DNA of 64,000 bases, taken from contig CM035430.1 of NCBI GenBank assembly GCA_020310875.1, positions 103,149,431-103,213,430 of the forward strand, written 5' to 3'. Source of the DNA: Ceratopteris richardii. Taxonomy: Eukaryota; Streptophyta; Polypodiopsida; Polypodiales; Pteridaceae. Positions within the stretch are counted from its first letter, which is position 1, and the number at the start of each line of letters is the position of its first letter. Positions 55,401-64,000 of the stretch are shown one piece after another. Below the pieces are notes generated by a model. The model saw only the letters and a list, made by a program, of their open reading frames with translations, was not told the DNA's origin and ran no database searches. Both the position numbers and the translations under genes were made by a program.

Positions 55401-58400
55401 CTACTTGCCAGATCTTCTTTGACTGCCCTGTTTGCTCGTGCTGTCCCTTCGCTCTGACTCCCTTCTTTGACTTTCACGTCTTGTAGTTCCTGATGTACCA
55501 AGGCTACTGCCAACACCCCCCCCACTCTCGCGTCTGTCGCCCCTGACAGACCCTTGTCTAGCTGCTTTTTGTACGTAGTATTGTACAACATCGGCGGCGA
55601 GGTGGTGTTCTTCTAACCTGAGTCCCCTTGCTAGATCTGTCAGCAATGCATCCCAATTGACTGGCCCTGGGACATCTGGATGTGGCACCCGTAACTGCTC
55701 TGAGTGAATGGTTCGCTCCACAGCAAATAAATGGAGGAGATGTGAGGGTCTGGGTACAAATATTTCTGAGTGGTATTCCCAGAACCCTGTTATGAACATC
55801 TCTTCGAATGTTAATTTAAAGCAGGCTGGGAGGTATTTTATTCTGGCGTGCCAAGCGTATATCACCTCTATGGAAGGAGTGGTGCTCATGTCATAAACTA
55901 AATCTTGGTTTCCTGTAAGGAATCCGACGCCTGAGAAGTGTGGGTCCTTGACATTCTTGAATGTCCTGAATGTAATAAGCATTAACTCAAAAATTTTCAT
56001 GCACATCTGGGCCATTACATCAGGGGTATTCTTTAATCGGATGCTCCAGTGCCGTATGGTGGAGATCATGTAATTGACGGTGGGAGGTCCTTGAGGGGGT
56101 GCTAGATAGACGTAGTTTAACCATTTGGCGCATCCCTTGATATTCTTGACTGCAATGGTAAACTCTGGCCATGTACGTCTGCGGAGTACAGGAACATAAC
56201 AAGGGTTATATTTAATAAAAAGAGGCATATTCGTCCAGGTGCGAACCATCTCCGGATAGGTTTCGAGGAGTCGGATCCTCCAAGTGGGTTGATGAATGGA
56301 TCCTTTTTTAGCACTCTCTGGGATGTCATCTGGCCCAAATTGTGTAGCGAACGTTGGAGGTTTGCCACATTTATGTTGGATTTCTGCATTGTAGTCCGCC
56401 AGGAGTATACAATAGGGCACATATTGATCATCATTGGTTCCGATCCATCTATGGTGGGACATGCTGCGGAAGTATTCTGATTTAATAATAGTGTCCTCTA
56501 TCTTTGCCATAGATTGGATTTGAACTGCCACTCGATCTTCATGAGTTGATGCCGTTTTCTCTAGTGTTTGGAGCCACTCAGGTACTTCGATTTCTAGCGT
56601 ATCCATTCCTTCTGCGGTTTGTTCACCACCTGGCATTGGCATAGGAACATAAGGTTCCTCATACGTCTCATCTACCTCGATGGGTACCAATTCCTCGGGT
56701 TCAGGTTCGACCACTGGAGAGGGTTGCCTTTCATGTGTGAGTAATCTTGCCTGTAATTCGGCCACCTGCTCTTTCAATGCCATGACTTCTTCTGAAGTCG
56801 TGGTCGTTTCTGTGACTTTGGGTGCTGTCTGTTGCTCTTGGAGTTGATTGCGCAGCGCATCACGTTCCCTTTCCAAGTCATCATGAGCTTCTAATAGATC
56901 TGCATAGCTGTCCAAGATTGTCTTCATTGTCTCTGAGGGCACAGCTTTAAACTGCTCTGGATCAATTTCGTGTGGAGAGCCTTCCATTGCTGCTTCTAGA
57001 TTTGCTTCATTTTGCTGCTGCAGCCTCTTGTTTTCTTCTAGGGCGGCCGCCATGTGTTTTCTGAGAAGTGCCAGGTTACGCCGGACTTTGAGATTATCGG
57101 CTTGGTATACCTCGAGCAGAGCTTCTAGTTGTTTGGCACCTGATTCTGTCGATGGTTGGGGGGCCGCCAATAAGGTTTGGTGAGCCTGCTCAAGCGTCGT
57201 GTAGCGTTGATTCAGTTCTGCATTTTCTGTTTGTAGAGTGAGAAATTGTCTTTGTAAGTTTTGATGGTGCGTTTCCAGACTCTGATACCGGTTGTCCAGA
57301 GCTTTGTACTCATGCTGGAGCTGGTATACACATTGGTTTAATGCTAAGAATATGTTATTTACATTAAATAATGCTGGGAAGGGTGAAGATGCAGGGGGAA
57401 TGGGGGCGGGAATGGGAGAGGTGAATGATGTGGATGTAGGCGGAGATGTGGGTGGAGGGGGTATAGGTGAGGAAGGTGTCATGGGGGGAGGAAGTGGTGC
57501 TGTGGCAGGTGAGGTTTCCATCGTGTCAACGGTTTGAGTGACGGTGTAGATGGGAATCGTGGGTGGAGTGGATGTGACATCGGTGAACAGGGTGGTGAAG
57601 GTGGGCATGGTGACGCCCCCGTAATGGATTCCCGGAGAGAGTGGGATGCCCATGACAATGGTAGTGGTAGTGGATGTGGTGGTGCTAGTGTCCTGCGGTG
57701 GAGTGAATTGTGTAGTGTGAGGTGGGGATGGTGGTGACAACGGTGCTTCGTGATATTCTTCTGCTTGCGCTGACTCGCCTGGTGCTGATGTATTGATGTG
57801 AATTTGCTTCCCGGACCTCCTGGGACGAACGGGAACTCTTTTTTCAAACCTGTGGATGTAGGCCACTGCCTCATGAATGGCCTCATCCAGTCCCACGGCG
57901 TCGGCATGAAGGTTCATGGACTCAATGAACAACTCGTCCACACCTTCCTCCGATAGCAAGTCGTTCATGAGTCTTTTGCCCTGTTCTAGAGACATCTTAT
58001 GCTGTTCCTGAACCAGTTGCATGGTTCGATATAGTCTCTTGATTTGTGCCGAATATGCTGGGGCACTTGCTAACTCGGAGAGTTCGTCATATTCTTGGTG
58101 TTGTTCTTCGTCGGCCTCTTCTTCATCTCCTCCTGCCTCTTGTTCATCTACATCGACTTCTACAGTTTGTGGTTGGGTGGGGGCCGATGTTGTTTTGGGT
58201 TGTGGTTCCTGAGCTCGCGCTGCTTCCGCTTCGAGGTTAGAGTCATAGATTAATCTGGCAATTTCTTCATCCGTGAGGTCCTCAAGAGTAAATCCCTGCG
58301 GGAATTCCAAATCGGATGGAATGGGTGGAAACACCAGATTAGGCCCCTCCGTGCTTGGTCTTGGTAACCGGATTGTGAATGGCCTAACTCGTCGTGTCTG

Positions 58401-59495
58401 GGGAGGAGTGATTTCTGGTGTAGCGGTAGCTCCCCTTGGTTGAGCACAGGGTAGTTGGACTCCCCCCCTCATCTTCTTGGATGGGGGACCTGCTGTTGAT
58501 AGTCTTCTTTGGAATTCTTGGACTCGGGACCATACGAGTGCCCGCTGAACAGGCACGTCATAAGCCAAGCATCTATAGATTATTCTGGTCAAAGCACAAC
58601 ACCCGTGGAGCACATTCTTCTGTTTCTTGTTCCACCTTTGATGTGCTAGGTGGATCTGGTCTATGATCCAGTGTGGAACATTGATGGGCAGGCTTTCGGT
58701 TTCTGCTAGATATAAACTGAACCATATTTTTTTCGGGGGCATTGTGAATCGTTCTTGGGCGGGAAACGCAAAGTGTTGCATGATGGTTCGCAGGTGAAGC
58801 GCGATGGTAGGTGTCATTGCTACCATATCCTTCAACTTATTCAGATCCTTGTGCTTCATGCGACCTGGGACCATGGTTTCCTTTTCTGTTGGGATGTGCA
58901 TGCCATACATTCCCAATGCTTCTCTTACCAGATTGAGGTCCAGCTTGAACCTTTTAAGCTCATTACCCGGCAGCAGTGATGGCAACACAAAGGTGCTGTC
59001 GCCTCCTTTGGTCCTGCTTGGCGTGATTGTACTGATCAGATATGAACATCGTAAAAAATCCGGCTTTGGTATGTGGGCCCTGAAGTAACTTTCCACACCC
59101 GCCTTGACCCAAACTGACCTCATGACTTCGGCATTATGGTAGCTTTCAAATTCGCGTGTGAAAAAGTGGTATCGACCCCATTTGCCATTGAACTCCAATT
59201 CTGCTTCCCAGAAGTAGGTTCCATCGCCCAATGGTCCAGCAACATCACTGAACCAATGCGCATGCTTACCTACTTGAGAAGTGTGTCCTTGAGGAGGATC
59301 CTGGATGGGGAGCACATGCACTTCTTGAAGCTCTTGCGGTCTTGCAGTGAGACGTGGCTCAAGGAGAAGTGTTTCTATGTCCACGATCTGGGGACCAGAT
59401 CCGGCTTGAGAGCTGGTACCTGCTTCTGCCATGGCCCTGTTTGCTGATTGGTTCTGTGAGAATATAGAACCAAGTGTTAACATTGTAATGGACAA
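55401..59495 (-). CDS. Large uncharacterised 3' ORF of gypsy G2 (1,364 codons)
   Basis: Homologue of the G1 3' ORF; no known family recognised. The frame opens at 59495, but the methionine at 59432 (MAEAGTSSQAG) aligns with the G1 start and is the likelier start. N-terminal domain, residues about 70-340 (HWFSDVAGPL, YHFFTREFESY, KPDFLRCSYLIST, MQHFAFPAQERFTMP, WIIDQIHLAHQRW, GCCALTRIIYRCLAYDVP); acidic E/Q-rich and P/T-rich segments, about 350-720; coiled coil, about 720-960; C-terminal domain, about 1010-1310 (TQFGPDDIP, YNPCYVPVLRRRTW, TIRHWSIRLKNTPDV, DLVYDMSTTPSI, ARIKYLPACFKLTFEEMFITGFWEYHSE); basic tail with RRES repeats. No membrane span or zinc knuckle. The end domains match G1 well while the middle differs in length and sequence. 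A structural or accessory role is inference. Confidence 0.87.
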   Translation of the reverse strand: MSITMLTLGSIFSQNQSANRAMAEAGTSSQAGSGPQIVDIETLLLEPRLTARPQELQEVHVLPIQDPPQGHTSQVGKHAHWFSDVAGPLGDGTYFWEAELEFNGKWGRYHFFTREFESYHNAEVMRSVWVKAGVESYFRAHIPKPDFLRCSYLISTITPSRTKGGDSTFVLPSLLPGNELKRFKLDLNLVREALGMYGMHIPTEKETMVPGRMKHKDLNKLKDMVAMTPTIALHLRTIMQHFAFPAQERFTMPPKKIWFSLYLAETESLPINVPHWIIDQIHLAHQRWNKKQKNVLHGCCALTRIIYRCLAYDVPVQRALVWSRVQEFQRRLSTAGPPSKKMRGGVQLPCAQPRGATATPEITPPQTRRVRPFTIRLPRPSTEGPNLVFPPIPSDLEFPQGFTLEDLTDEEIARLIYDSNLEAEAARAQEPQPKTTSAPTQPQTVEVDVDEQEAGGDEEEADEEQHQEYDELSELASAPAYSAQIKRLYRTMQLVQEQHKMSLEQGKRLMNDLLSEEGVDELFIESMNLHADAVGLDEAIHEAVAYIHRFEKRVPVRPRRSGKQIHINTSAPGESAQAEEYHEAPLSPPSPPHTTQFTPPQDTSTTTSTTTTIVMGIPLSPGIHYGGVTMPTFTTLFTDVTSTPPTIPIYTVTQTVDTMETSPATAPLPPPMTPSSPIPPPPTSPPTSTSFTSPIPAPIPPASSPFPALFNVNNIFLALNQCVYQLQHEYKALDNRYQSLETHHQNLQRQFLTLQTENAELNQRYTTLEQAHQTLLAAPQPSTESGAKQLEALLEVYQADNLKVRRNLALLRKHMAAALEENKRLQQQNEANLEAAMEGSPHEIDPEQFKAVPSETMKTILDSYADLLEAHDDLERERDALRNQLQEQQTAPKVTETTTTSEEVMALKEQVAELQARLLTHERQPSPVVEPEPEELVPIEVDETYEEPYVPMPMPGGEQTAEGMDTLEIEVPEWLQTLEKTASTHEDRVAVQIQSMAKIEDTIIKSEYFRSMSHHRWIGTNDDQYVPYCILLADYNAEIQHKCGKPPTFATQFGPDDIPESAKKGSIHQPTWRIRLLETYPEMVRTWTNMPLFIKYNPCYVPVLRRRTWPEFTIAVKNIKGCAKWLNYVYLAPPQGPPTVNYMISTIRHWSIRLKNTPDVMAQMCMKIFELMLITFRTFKNVKDPHFSGVGFLTGNQDLVYDMSTTPSIEVIYAWHARIKYLPACFKLTFEEMFITGFWEYHSEIFVPRPSHLLHLFAVERTIHSEQLRVPHPDVPGPVNWDALLTDLARGLRLEEHHLAADVVQYYVQKAARQGSVRGDRRESGGGVGSSLGTSGTTRRESQRRESERRDSTSKQGSQRRSGK

Positions 59496-59638
59496 AATAA
59501 ATCCGTTGTTGTCCCCGTTACAACATTAACATAAGGTAGATGGTGAGTTAGTGGTTAGTAAGTGCATTAAGACAGTGTGTGTAGTTAGTGATTGTGTTGT
59601 CCTAGGAAACTATTGCAGTTAGTAAGTGGGTTATGAAT
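59496..59638 (-). other. Spacer between G2 pol and 3' ORF
   Basis: About 140 bp with no frame. If the 3' ORF starts at 59432, the gap is about 200 bp and includes AATCAGCAAACAG just upstream of that ATG, a possible splice acceptor. Confidence 0.4.
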
Positions 59639-62600
59639 TTACAAATTGGGGTCGGGGGGTTTATTACAGACCCTAGGCTGCCAAATGCAGTGAGTGGGCT
59701 TTGCTTTCGGTTTCGGAGAGTCTCTACAGAGCTTTGTCGGTGTCGTGGTTTGAAAACGAGGCCTTTTTGGGACCCATATACAATCGATTACATGCACGTT
59801 CTTGGGTTTTGGTGTGTACATGAGTGTCGAGAACGAGTGAAATCTGACAGCATGCATAACTGCGTTATGCCGTTTAGGTTGTGGCCTCAGCGTAGCAACT
59901 TGTGCCATCAAGCAAGCCTTAGGCACCCAAATTTGTCTTGATTGTGGGCTTGCCTTCATCGACTTCTTGGGCACCCAAATAGATTTTACTTTAGCAGAAG
60001 AATTTCTGAAAGACTTCTTATTAGCGTTGTGTTGTTGGTCACTAATAAGAGGCTTTGCCCCTGTAGTTGACGGTGGTGCAACCGGTCGTTCGCCTTTCCG
60101 CACCCATACCTGGTTTGTTTTTTGGGCCATTCTGCTGCGCAGGTACTTTTGATCTCTGACATAGGTAGTACCCTGCTTCTTCTGCCTTTGATCCACCTTG
60201 GGTTGCTGCCTCCTTCTAGCCTTTGGAAAAGAAGGGAGTTCCGTTGCATTCCTGACTCCTTGTTTGCAAATATCATTCCTCTGCAACACATAGTTTTGGA
60301 CAAGAACAGCATGGTCATCTTCATGTGTACCCCTGGAAGGACCAGGAGTCTGTGCCTTTCCTAGTTCCTTGAGTGCTCCATTGTCTAATTCTACTGTAAC
60401 TCGACTATGATTGACCCAAACCTGGAGAAGTCCACTTCTTAGGTTTAAATTGACTGCTTGGTCATAAATCCAATCTTGACCCAAGACGAGAGGTTCAGTG
60501 AGGTCCTCATCTTGACACACTAGTACTTTAACGCTCATTGCCTCCTCGTGAATGTAGAGGGGAAGTTCCACCTCGCCCATGCAAGGGGTTTCCACACCTC
60601 CCAATCCTATGAGGTATGCTTCCACAGGATGGACAGTTAACTGTAACTCTTGACAGTAAGACAACTTAACAGCGCTAGTGGCAGCTCCTGAGTCAATCAA
60701 TGCTCTTACGGTTCTTGTACTCTTTCCTTGTCCTATGTCTATGGTTATGAAAGGACGTCTATCAATTATTCTATTCGAGCTTGTTCCTGCAACTTCACAC
60801 ATGGCTATGGGAAATCCTTGGTCTGCATAGTCATTCGTTCCAGGCTGATCTCTACCTTGCCTTCGTAGTTTCATCCTTCTGATGCGTTCTAAAGCCTCTG
60901 CTTGAGCTTCTTCTCTAATTCTCTTTTCTTCCTCTTTGCGTTTCTTAGCAGTGTTGAGTCGGCTAAGCATTTCCTCCGTGAGGGGTTCCTGATACAACTT
61001 GACTCTGCATCCGCTAATATAGTTAGGGAGAACATCACCCTCTAATGTGGCCAATTGTACTGCTCCACTTGTGGAGATCCTATTGATGATCATAGGTCCG
61101 TAGCCTCTCTTTTCTAACTTCCTCGCGTGTTGTTTTAGTGTATAGACTAAGACTAGATCTCCTGCTTTCAAACCCTTATCCTTTACGTGGGCATCAAAGT
61201 ATGCCTTCTGTCTCTTCTTGGCAGCATATATGCCTGCAGCAGCCCGCAGTCTTGTTTCTCCTAATCGTTCAAGGTCAAAAATTCTAGAGGATAGCTCATG
61301 ACTTGTCCATTCGTGCTCTTGTGCTACTCTCAATGTAGGGATCAGGAAGTCCAAGGGTAGCACAGCGTTTTGGCCGAATACCATCTGAAAGGGGGTGGCT
61401 TGGAGTACTGTTTTGTAGGCAACTCGGTATGCCCAAACAGCATGGTGTAGCTGTTTGTCCCAGTCAGAGCGTTTAGTGTTCACTAATTTTGTCAGCACAT
61501 TGCACAAAATCTTATTAGTGCTCTCAGCTTGACCATTAGCTTGAGGGTGATAAGGGGCAGACTTCTTGTGTATTACCAAGAATTCTTGGAGTAGATTTTC
61601 AATCACTTCGTTCAAGAAATGAGTGCCTCTATCACTTACAAGCTCTATGGGTAGTCCATATCTCGTGAATACATTCTCAAACAAGAATTTGGCAGTTGTT
61701 TGAGCATCGTTCTTGGTTGTAGCTTTTACCTCTACCCACTTGGTGAGATAATCTGTTGCCACAATGATGTATTCCGCATGAGAACCTTTCGCTGGGGGAT
61801 TAATAGGGCCTACGAAGTCTATTCCCCACTTAGAGAATGCACGTCCACCCATCATAGGTTTCAGTGGCATCTCATCTTTGCGTATAGGATTCTGAGTCCT
61901 TTGACAGATATCACACCGTTTCACATAGGTATGTGCATCCATGTGAAGTGTAGGCCACCAAAAGCCCGCAAATAGTATTGCCTTGATTACCCGATCTGGT
62001 CCAAAGTGTCCTCCTGCTACACCTTGGTGAGCAGTTTCTAAGATCTTAAGATACTCACTTTCATGGACACACAGTCTCAGGTAACCATCTTTACCGCGCT
62101 TATATAGATTATCACCTATGAGTGAATAATCCAGGGCTTCTTGTTCTAAACTCCTTTTCCTAGCTAGAGTCATGTCTGGGGGGAATGTGTTTGTCCGCAA
62201 GAATGATACTAGAGGTTCACTCCAATCTGGCACAATGGATACTTGATAGAGAGTGGCATGTTCCACAGGTGGTTTAGTGCAACAGATTGGGCATTCCTTG
62301 CACAGCTTCTGGACATCCGCTTCCATAGTTGGCCAATGCACTCCGAATCTCTTTAGAGTCTGCAGCGTTCGTTGTTTGGAATGGTGTTGCTCTAACGCAC
62401 CTACATGTGCTAATTGCAACCATTTAGCATACTCATCCTCTTCTACGCAACATGCCAAGATCCCTTGATCTGTGTGCTTGTACATGCTTCCTGCCATGAT
62501 GTGGTACTTTTGGGCTTTTACAACCTCTCTATTTCGTGTGTTTACCACTGGATGGTTAGGCCCGTAGGTCAATACTGGTACTATTGGCTTGGCCCACTGC

Positions 62601-64000
62601 GGCACCACTTCCAAATTAAACAAGTAAGCATCAGGAAGGTCATCTGACACTCCTTGTGGGGCTTCTCCCGATGTGAGCCTAGAGAGATGATCGGCTCTCA
62701 AATGAGTCCTACCTTTTCTTACCACAACCTCAAAGTCATATTCCATTAGTAAGAGAAACCATCTTACTAATCTACCTGTATTGCATGGCTTGTTTACTAA
62801 GTACAACAATGCCTGATGGTCCGTAAAAAATTTAAACTTATTTGCAAGCAAATAATGTCTAAACTTTTTAACTGCATATACCATGCATAATCCTTCTCGT
62901 TCAGTAGTGGTATAATTTCGTTCAGCCGCATTCAATTGTCTACTGGCATAGGCAATTGGAAGGTCCATATTACCTTCACCAGTAGGTTGTGCAAGTACAC
63001 ATCCAATAGCATAATTGGATGCATCCACGTGAACATGGAATGGCTTATTCCAATCTGGTGTGGTCAAGATTGGTGCTGAACATAATCTTCGTTTAAGCTC
63101 CTGGAAGGAATTCTCACAATCATCCGTCCACTCAAAGTTTGTCAGAAGTCCGTACATGGGCTTTGCAATGACAGCATACATGTGTATAAATCGTCGATAA
63201 TAACCGCAATGCCCCATGAAAGCTTGTACTTCCTTGACATTCTTTGGCCTAGGTAACTCCGCTATGGCTCTCACTTTTTCTTCGTCAGTAGATATGCCAT
63301 TCTTTGACACTATGTGTCCTAGGATCTTGCCTTGCCTGACCATAAAAACACACTTTTCTGGGTTCAAGCAGACTTGGTATTCTCTACATTTGTCAAAGAT
63401 TTGTCTGAGTTCAGGAATATGGGTTTGTCTAACATTCGAATGAGCACAGAGATCATCAACGTAGACTTCTAAACTCTTCCTCAGAAACTCCTTAAACACG
63501 TGGCACATCAGCCTCTGGAAGGTAGCTGGTGCATTGGTAAGCCCAAATGGCATTACTCTAAAAGCAAAAATGCCCCATTCTGTGGCAAAGGCTGTCTTAT
63601 GCTGATCCTCTGGAGCTATGGCTACTTGATTGTAGCCCGAAAATCCATCAAGGAAGCTGTAAACTTCCTTGCCTGCCACTCTTTCTAAGAGATGTTCTGT
63701 GATGGGAAGCGGATAGTTATCTCGAATAGTGGCGGCATTAACCTTTTTCAAGTTAATGCACACACGCAGCTTGCCATTCTTCTTGGGCACCACCACGATG
63801 GGGGATACCCATTCAGTGTGCTCAATTTCATAGATAAATCCAGCTTCGACCAGTCTATCTATCTCTTCCTTGATCTTAGCAGCATAGTTATCGTTATATG
63901 TATAAGGCTTTTGCTTAGAGGGTTTGGCATCTGAGGTCATGGGGATGGTGTGTGAGCATATGTCAGGGTCAACACCTTTCAAATCCTTGTAACTCCAAGC
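59639..64000 (-). CDS. pol: Gypsy G2 pol: RT, RNase H, integrase, protease-like domain, IWVPK tail
   Basis: A single frame of at least 1,447 codons, open at the window edge. Approximate nt on the - strand: RT (63865-63320) with VVVPKKNGKLRVCIN, FGLTNAPATFQ and YVDD near 63460; RNase H (63055-62690) with HVDASNYAIG and FFTDHQALLYL; two HHCC-like modules (about 62375-62255, CKECPIC, and 62035-61895, CDICQ); integrase core (61850-61370) with DFVGPINPP, VSDRGTHF and NGQAESTNK; GPY-like module (about 61175-60990); retropepsin-like domain (60760-60430) with LIDSGAATSAV and LVLGQDWI; then a basic tail (about 60230-59640) with VWVRK, IWVPK three times and IWQPR. It would copy and integrate the element. 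The protease-like domain at the far end is unlike the usual gypsy order. Confidence 0.92.
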   Translation of the reverse strand, partial: AWSYKDLKGVDPDICSHTIPMTSDAKPSKQKPYTYNDNYAAKIKEEIDRLVEAGFIYEIEHTEWVSPIVVVPKKNGKLRVCINLKKVNAATIRDNYPLPITEHLLERVAGKEVYSFLDGFSGYNQVAIAPEDQHKTAFATEWGIFAFRVMPFGLTNAPATFQRLMCHVFKEFLRKSLEVYVDDLCAHSNVRQTHIPELRQIFDKCREYQVCLNPEKCVFMVRQGKILGHIVSKNGISTDEEKVRAIAELPRPKNVKEVQAFMGHCGYYRRFIHMYAVIAKPMYGLLTNFEWTDDCENSFQELKRRLCSAPILTTPDWNKPFHVHVDASNYAIGCVLAQPTGEGNMDLPIAYASRQLNAAERNYTTTEREGLCMVYAVKKFRHYLLANKFKFFTDHQALLYLVNKPCNTGRLVRWFLLLMEYDFEVVVRKGRTHLRADHLSRLTSGEAPQGVSDDLPDAYLFNLEVVPQWAKPIVPVLTYGPNHPVVNTRNREVVKAQKYHIMAGSMYKHTDQGILACCVEEDEYAKWLQLAHVGALEQHHSKQRTLQTLKRFGVHWPTMEADVQKLCKECPICCTKPPVEHATLYQVSIVPDWSEPLVSFLRTNTFPPDMTLARKRSLEQEALDYSLIGDNLYKRGKDGYLRLCVHESEYLKILETAHQGVAGGHFGPDRVIKAILFAGFWWPTLHMDAHTYVKRCDICQRTQNPIRKDEMPLKPMMGGRAFSKWGIDFVGPINPPAKGSHAEYIIVATDYLTKWVEVKATTKNDAQTTAKFLFENVFTRYGLPIELVSDRGTHFLNEVIENLLQEFLVIHKKSAPYHPQANGQAESTNKILCNVLTKLVNTKRSDWDKQLHHAVWAYRVAYKTVLQATPFQMVFGQNAVLPLDFLIPTLRVAQEHEWTSHELSSRIFDLERLGETRLRAAAGIYAAKKRQKAYFDAHVKDKGLKAGDLVLVYTLKQHARKLEKRGYGPMIINRISTSGAVQLATLEGDVLPNYISGCRVKLYQEPLTEEMLSRLNTAKKRKEEEKRIREEAQAEALERIRRMKLRRQGRDQPGTNDYADQGFPIAMCEVAGTSSNRIIDRRPFITIDIGQGKSTRTVRALIDSGAATSAVKLSYCQELQLTVHPVEAYLIGLGGVETPCMGEVELPLYIHEEAMSVKVLVCQDEDLTEPLVLGQDWIYDQAVNLNLRSGLLQVWVNHSRVTVELDNGALKELGKAQTPGPSRGTHEDDHAVLVQNYVLQRNDICKQGVRNATELPSFPKARRRQQPKVDQRQKKQGTTYVRDQKYLRSRMAQKTNQVWVRKGERPVAPPSTTGAKPLISDQQHNANKKSFRNSSAKVKSIWVPKKSMKASPQSRQIWVPKACLMAQVATLRPQPKRHNAVMHAVRFHSFSTLMYTPKPKNVHVIDCIWVPKRPRFQTTTPTKLCRDSPKPKAKPTHCIWQPRVCNKPPDPNL

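Larger units (their letters stand above)
54798..64000 (-). mobile_element. Ty3/gypsy element G2 (runs off the window)
   Basis: Same architecture as G1 on the - strand: RT-RNase H-integrase-protease-like-IWVPK tail in one frame, a 3' ORF and LTR B. The 5' part lies beyond 64000. No break is seen in the pol or 3' ORF frames within the window, so this copy looks whole as far as visible. It is a separate lineage from G1: pol proteins are clearly alike but not near-identical. Confidence 0.88.

Overview
This window looks like nuclear DNA of a land plant, from a gene-poor, repeat-rich part of the genome. The evidence is the set of elements present: plant-type Ty1/copia elements primed by the initiator-methionine tRNA site (TGGTATCAGAGC), Ty3/gypsy elements with plant-type LTRs, and an L1-like LINE whose ORF2 ends in a zf-RVT zinc finger. 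I cannot name the species. I found no host protein-coding gene, no rRNA or tRNA gene and no CRISPR array; nearly all 64 kb is retroelements nested in or butted against each other.

Layout, left to right. (1) 1-9130: copia element A (+ strand), split by a 6.9-kb gag-only LTR element (N1, 1123-8056). N1 encodes Gag and a protease but no reverse transcriptase, and carries a cytosine-rich block and a long AT microsatellite. (2) 9800-12642: an old, decayed gypsy relic (G4, + strand) holding a ruined copy of the large 3' ORF seen on the right, followed by its LTR. (3) 12643-20386: copia element B (+), inserted in the G4 LTR and itself split by a 5'-truncated L1-like LINE (13756-17157). (4) 20387-20987 and 32960-38039: pieces of gypsy element G3 (- strand: LTR, PBS, long leader full of palindromes, gag). 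G3 is interrupted by a tandem copia complex C (20988-32959, - strand) with structure LTR-internal-LTR-internal-LTR, flanked by the 5-bp target duplication AAAGA. (5) 38241-44177: copia element D (+), the youngest-looking insertion. (6) 44178-64000: two gypsy elements, G1 and G2 (- strand, head to tail), each with pol, then a very large uncharacterised 3' ORF, then an LTR.

The most interesting object is the gypsy family of G1, G2 and G4. Its pol runs RT, RNase H, two consecutive HHCC-like zinc modules, integrase core, GPY-like module, and only then a retropepsin-like domain (DSGAATS...LGQDW), the reverse of the usual PR-RT order. A tail with repeated IWVPK-type motifs follows. Downstream lies a separate ORF of about 1,340-1,495 codons with conserved N- and C-terminal domains, proline-rich middle segments and a long coiled coil, and no membrane segment. 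The same ORF family is recognisable in the decayed relic near 10-12.4 kb on the other strand, so it is a stable part of the family rather than a chance ORF.

LTR elements are described here as fossils, by domain and approximate extent; ages are judged by eye from LTR similarity.
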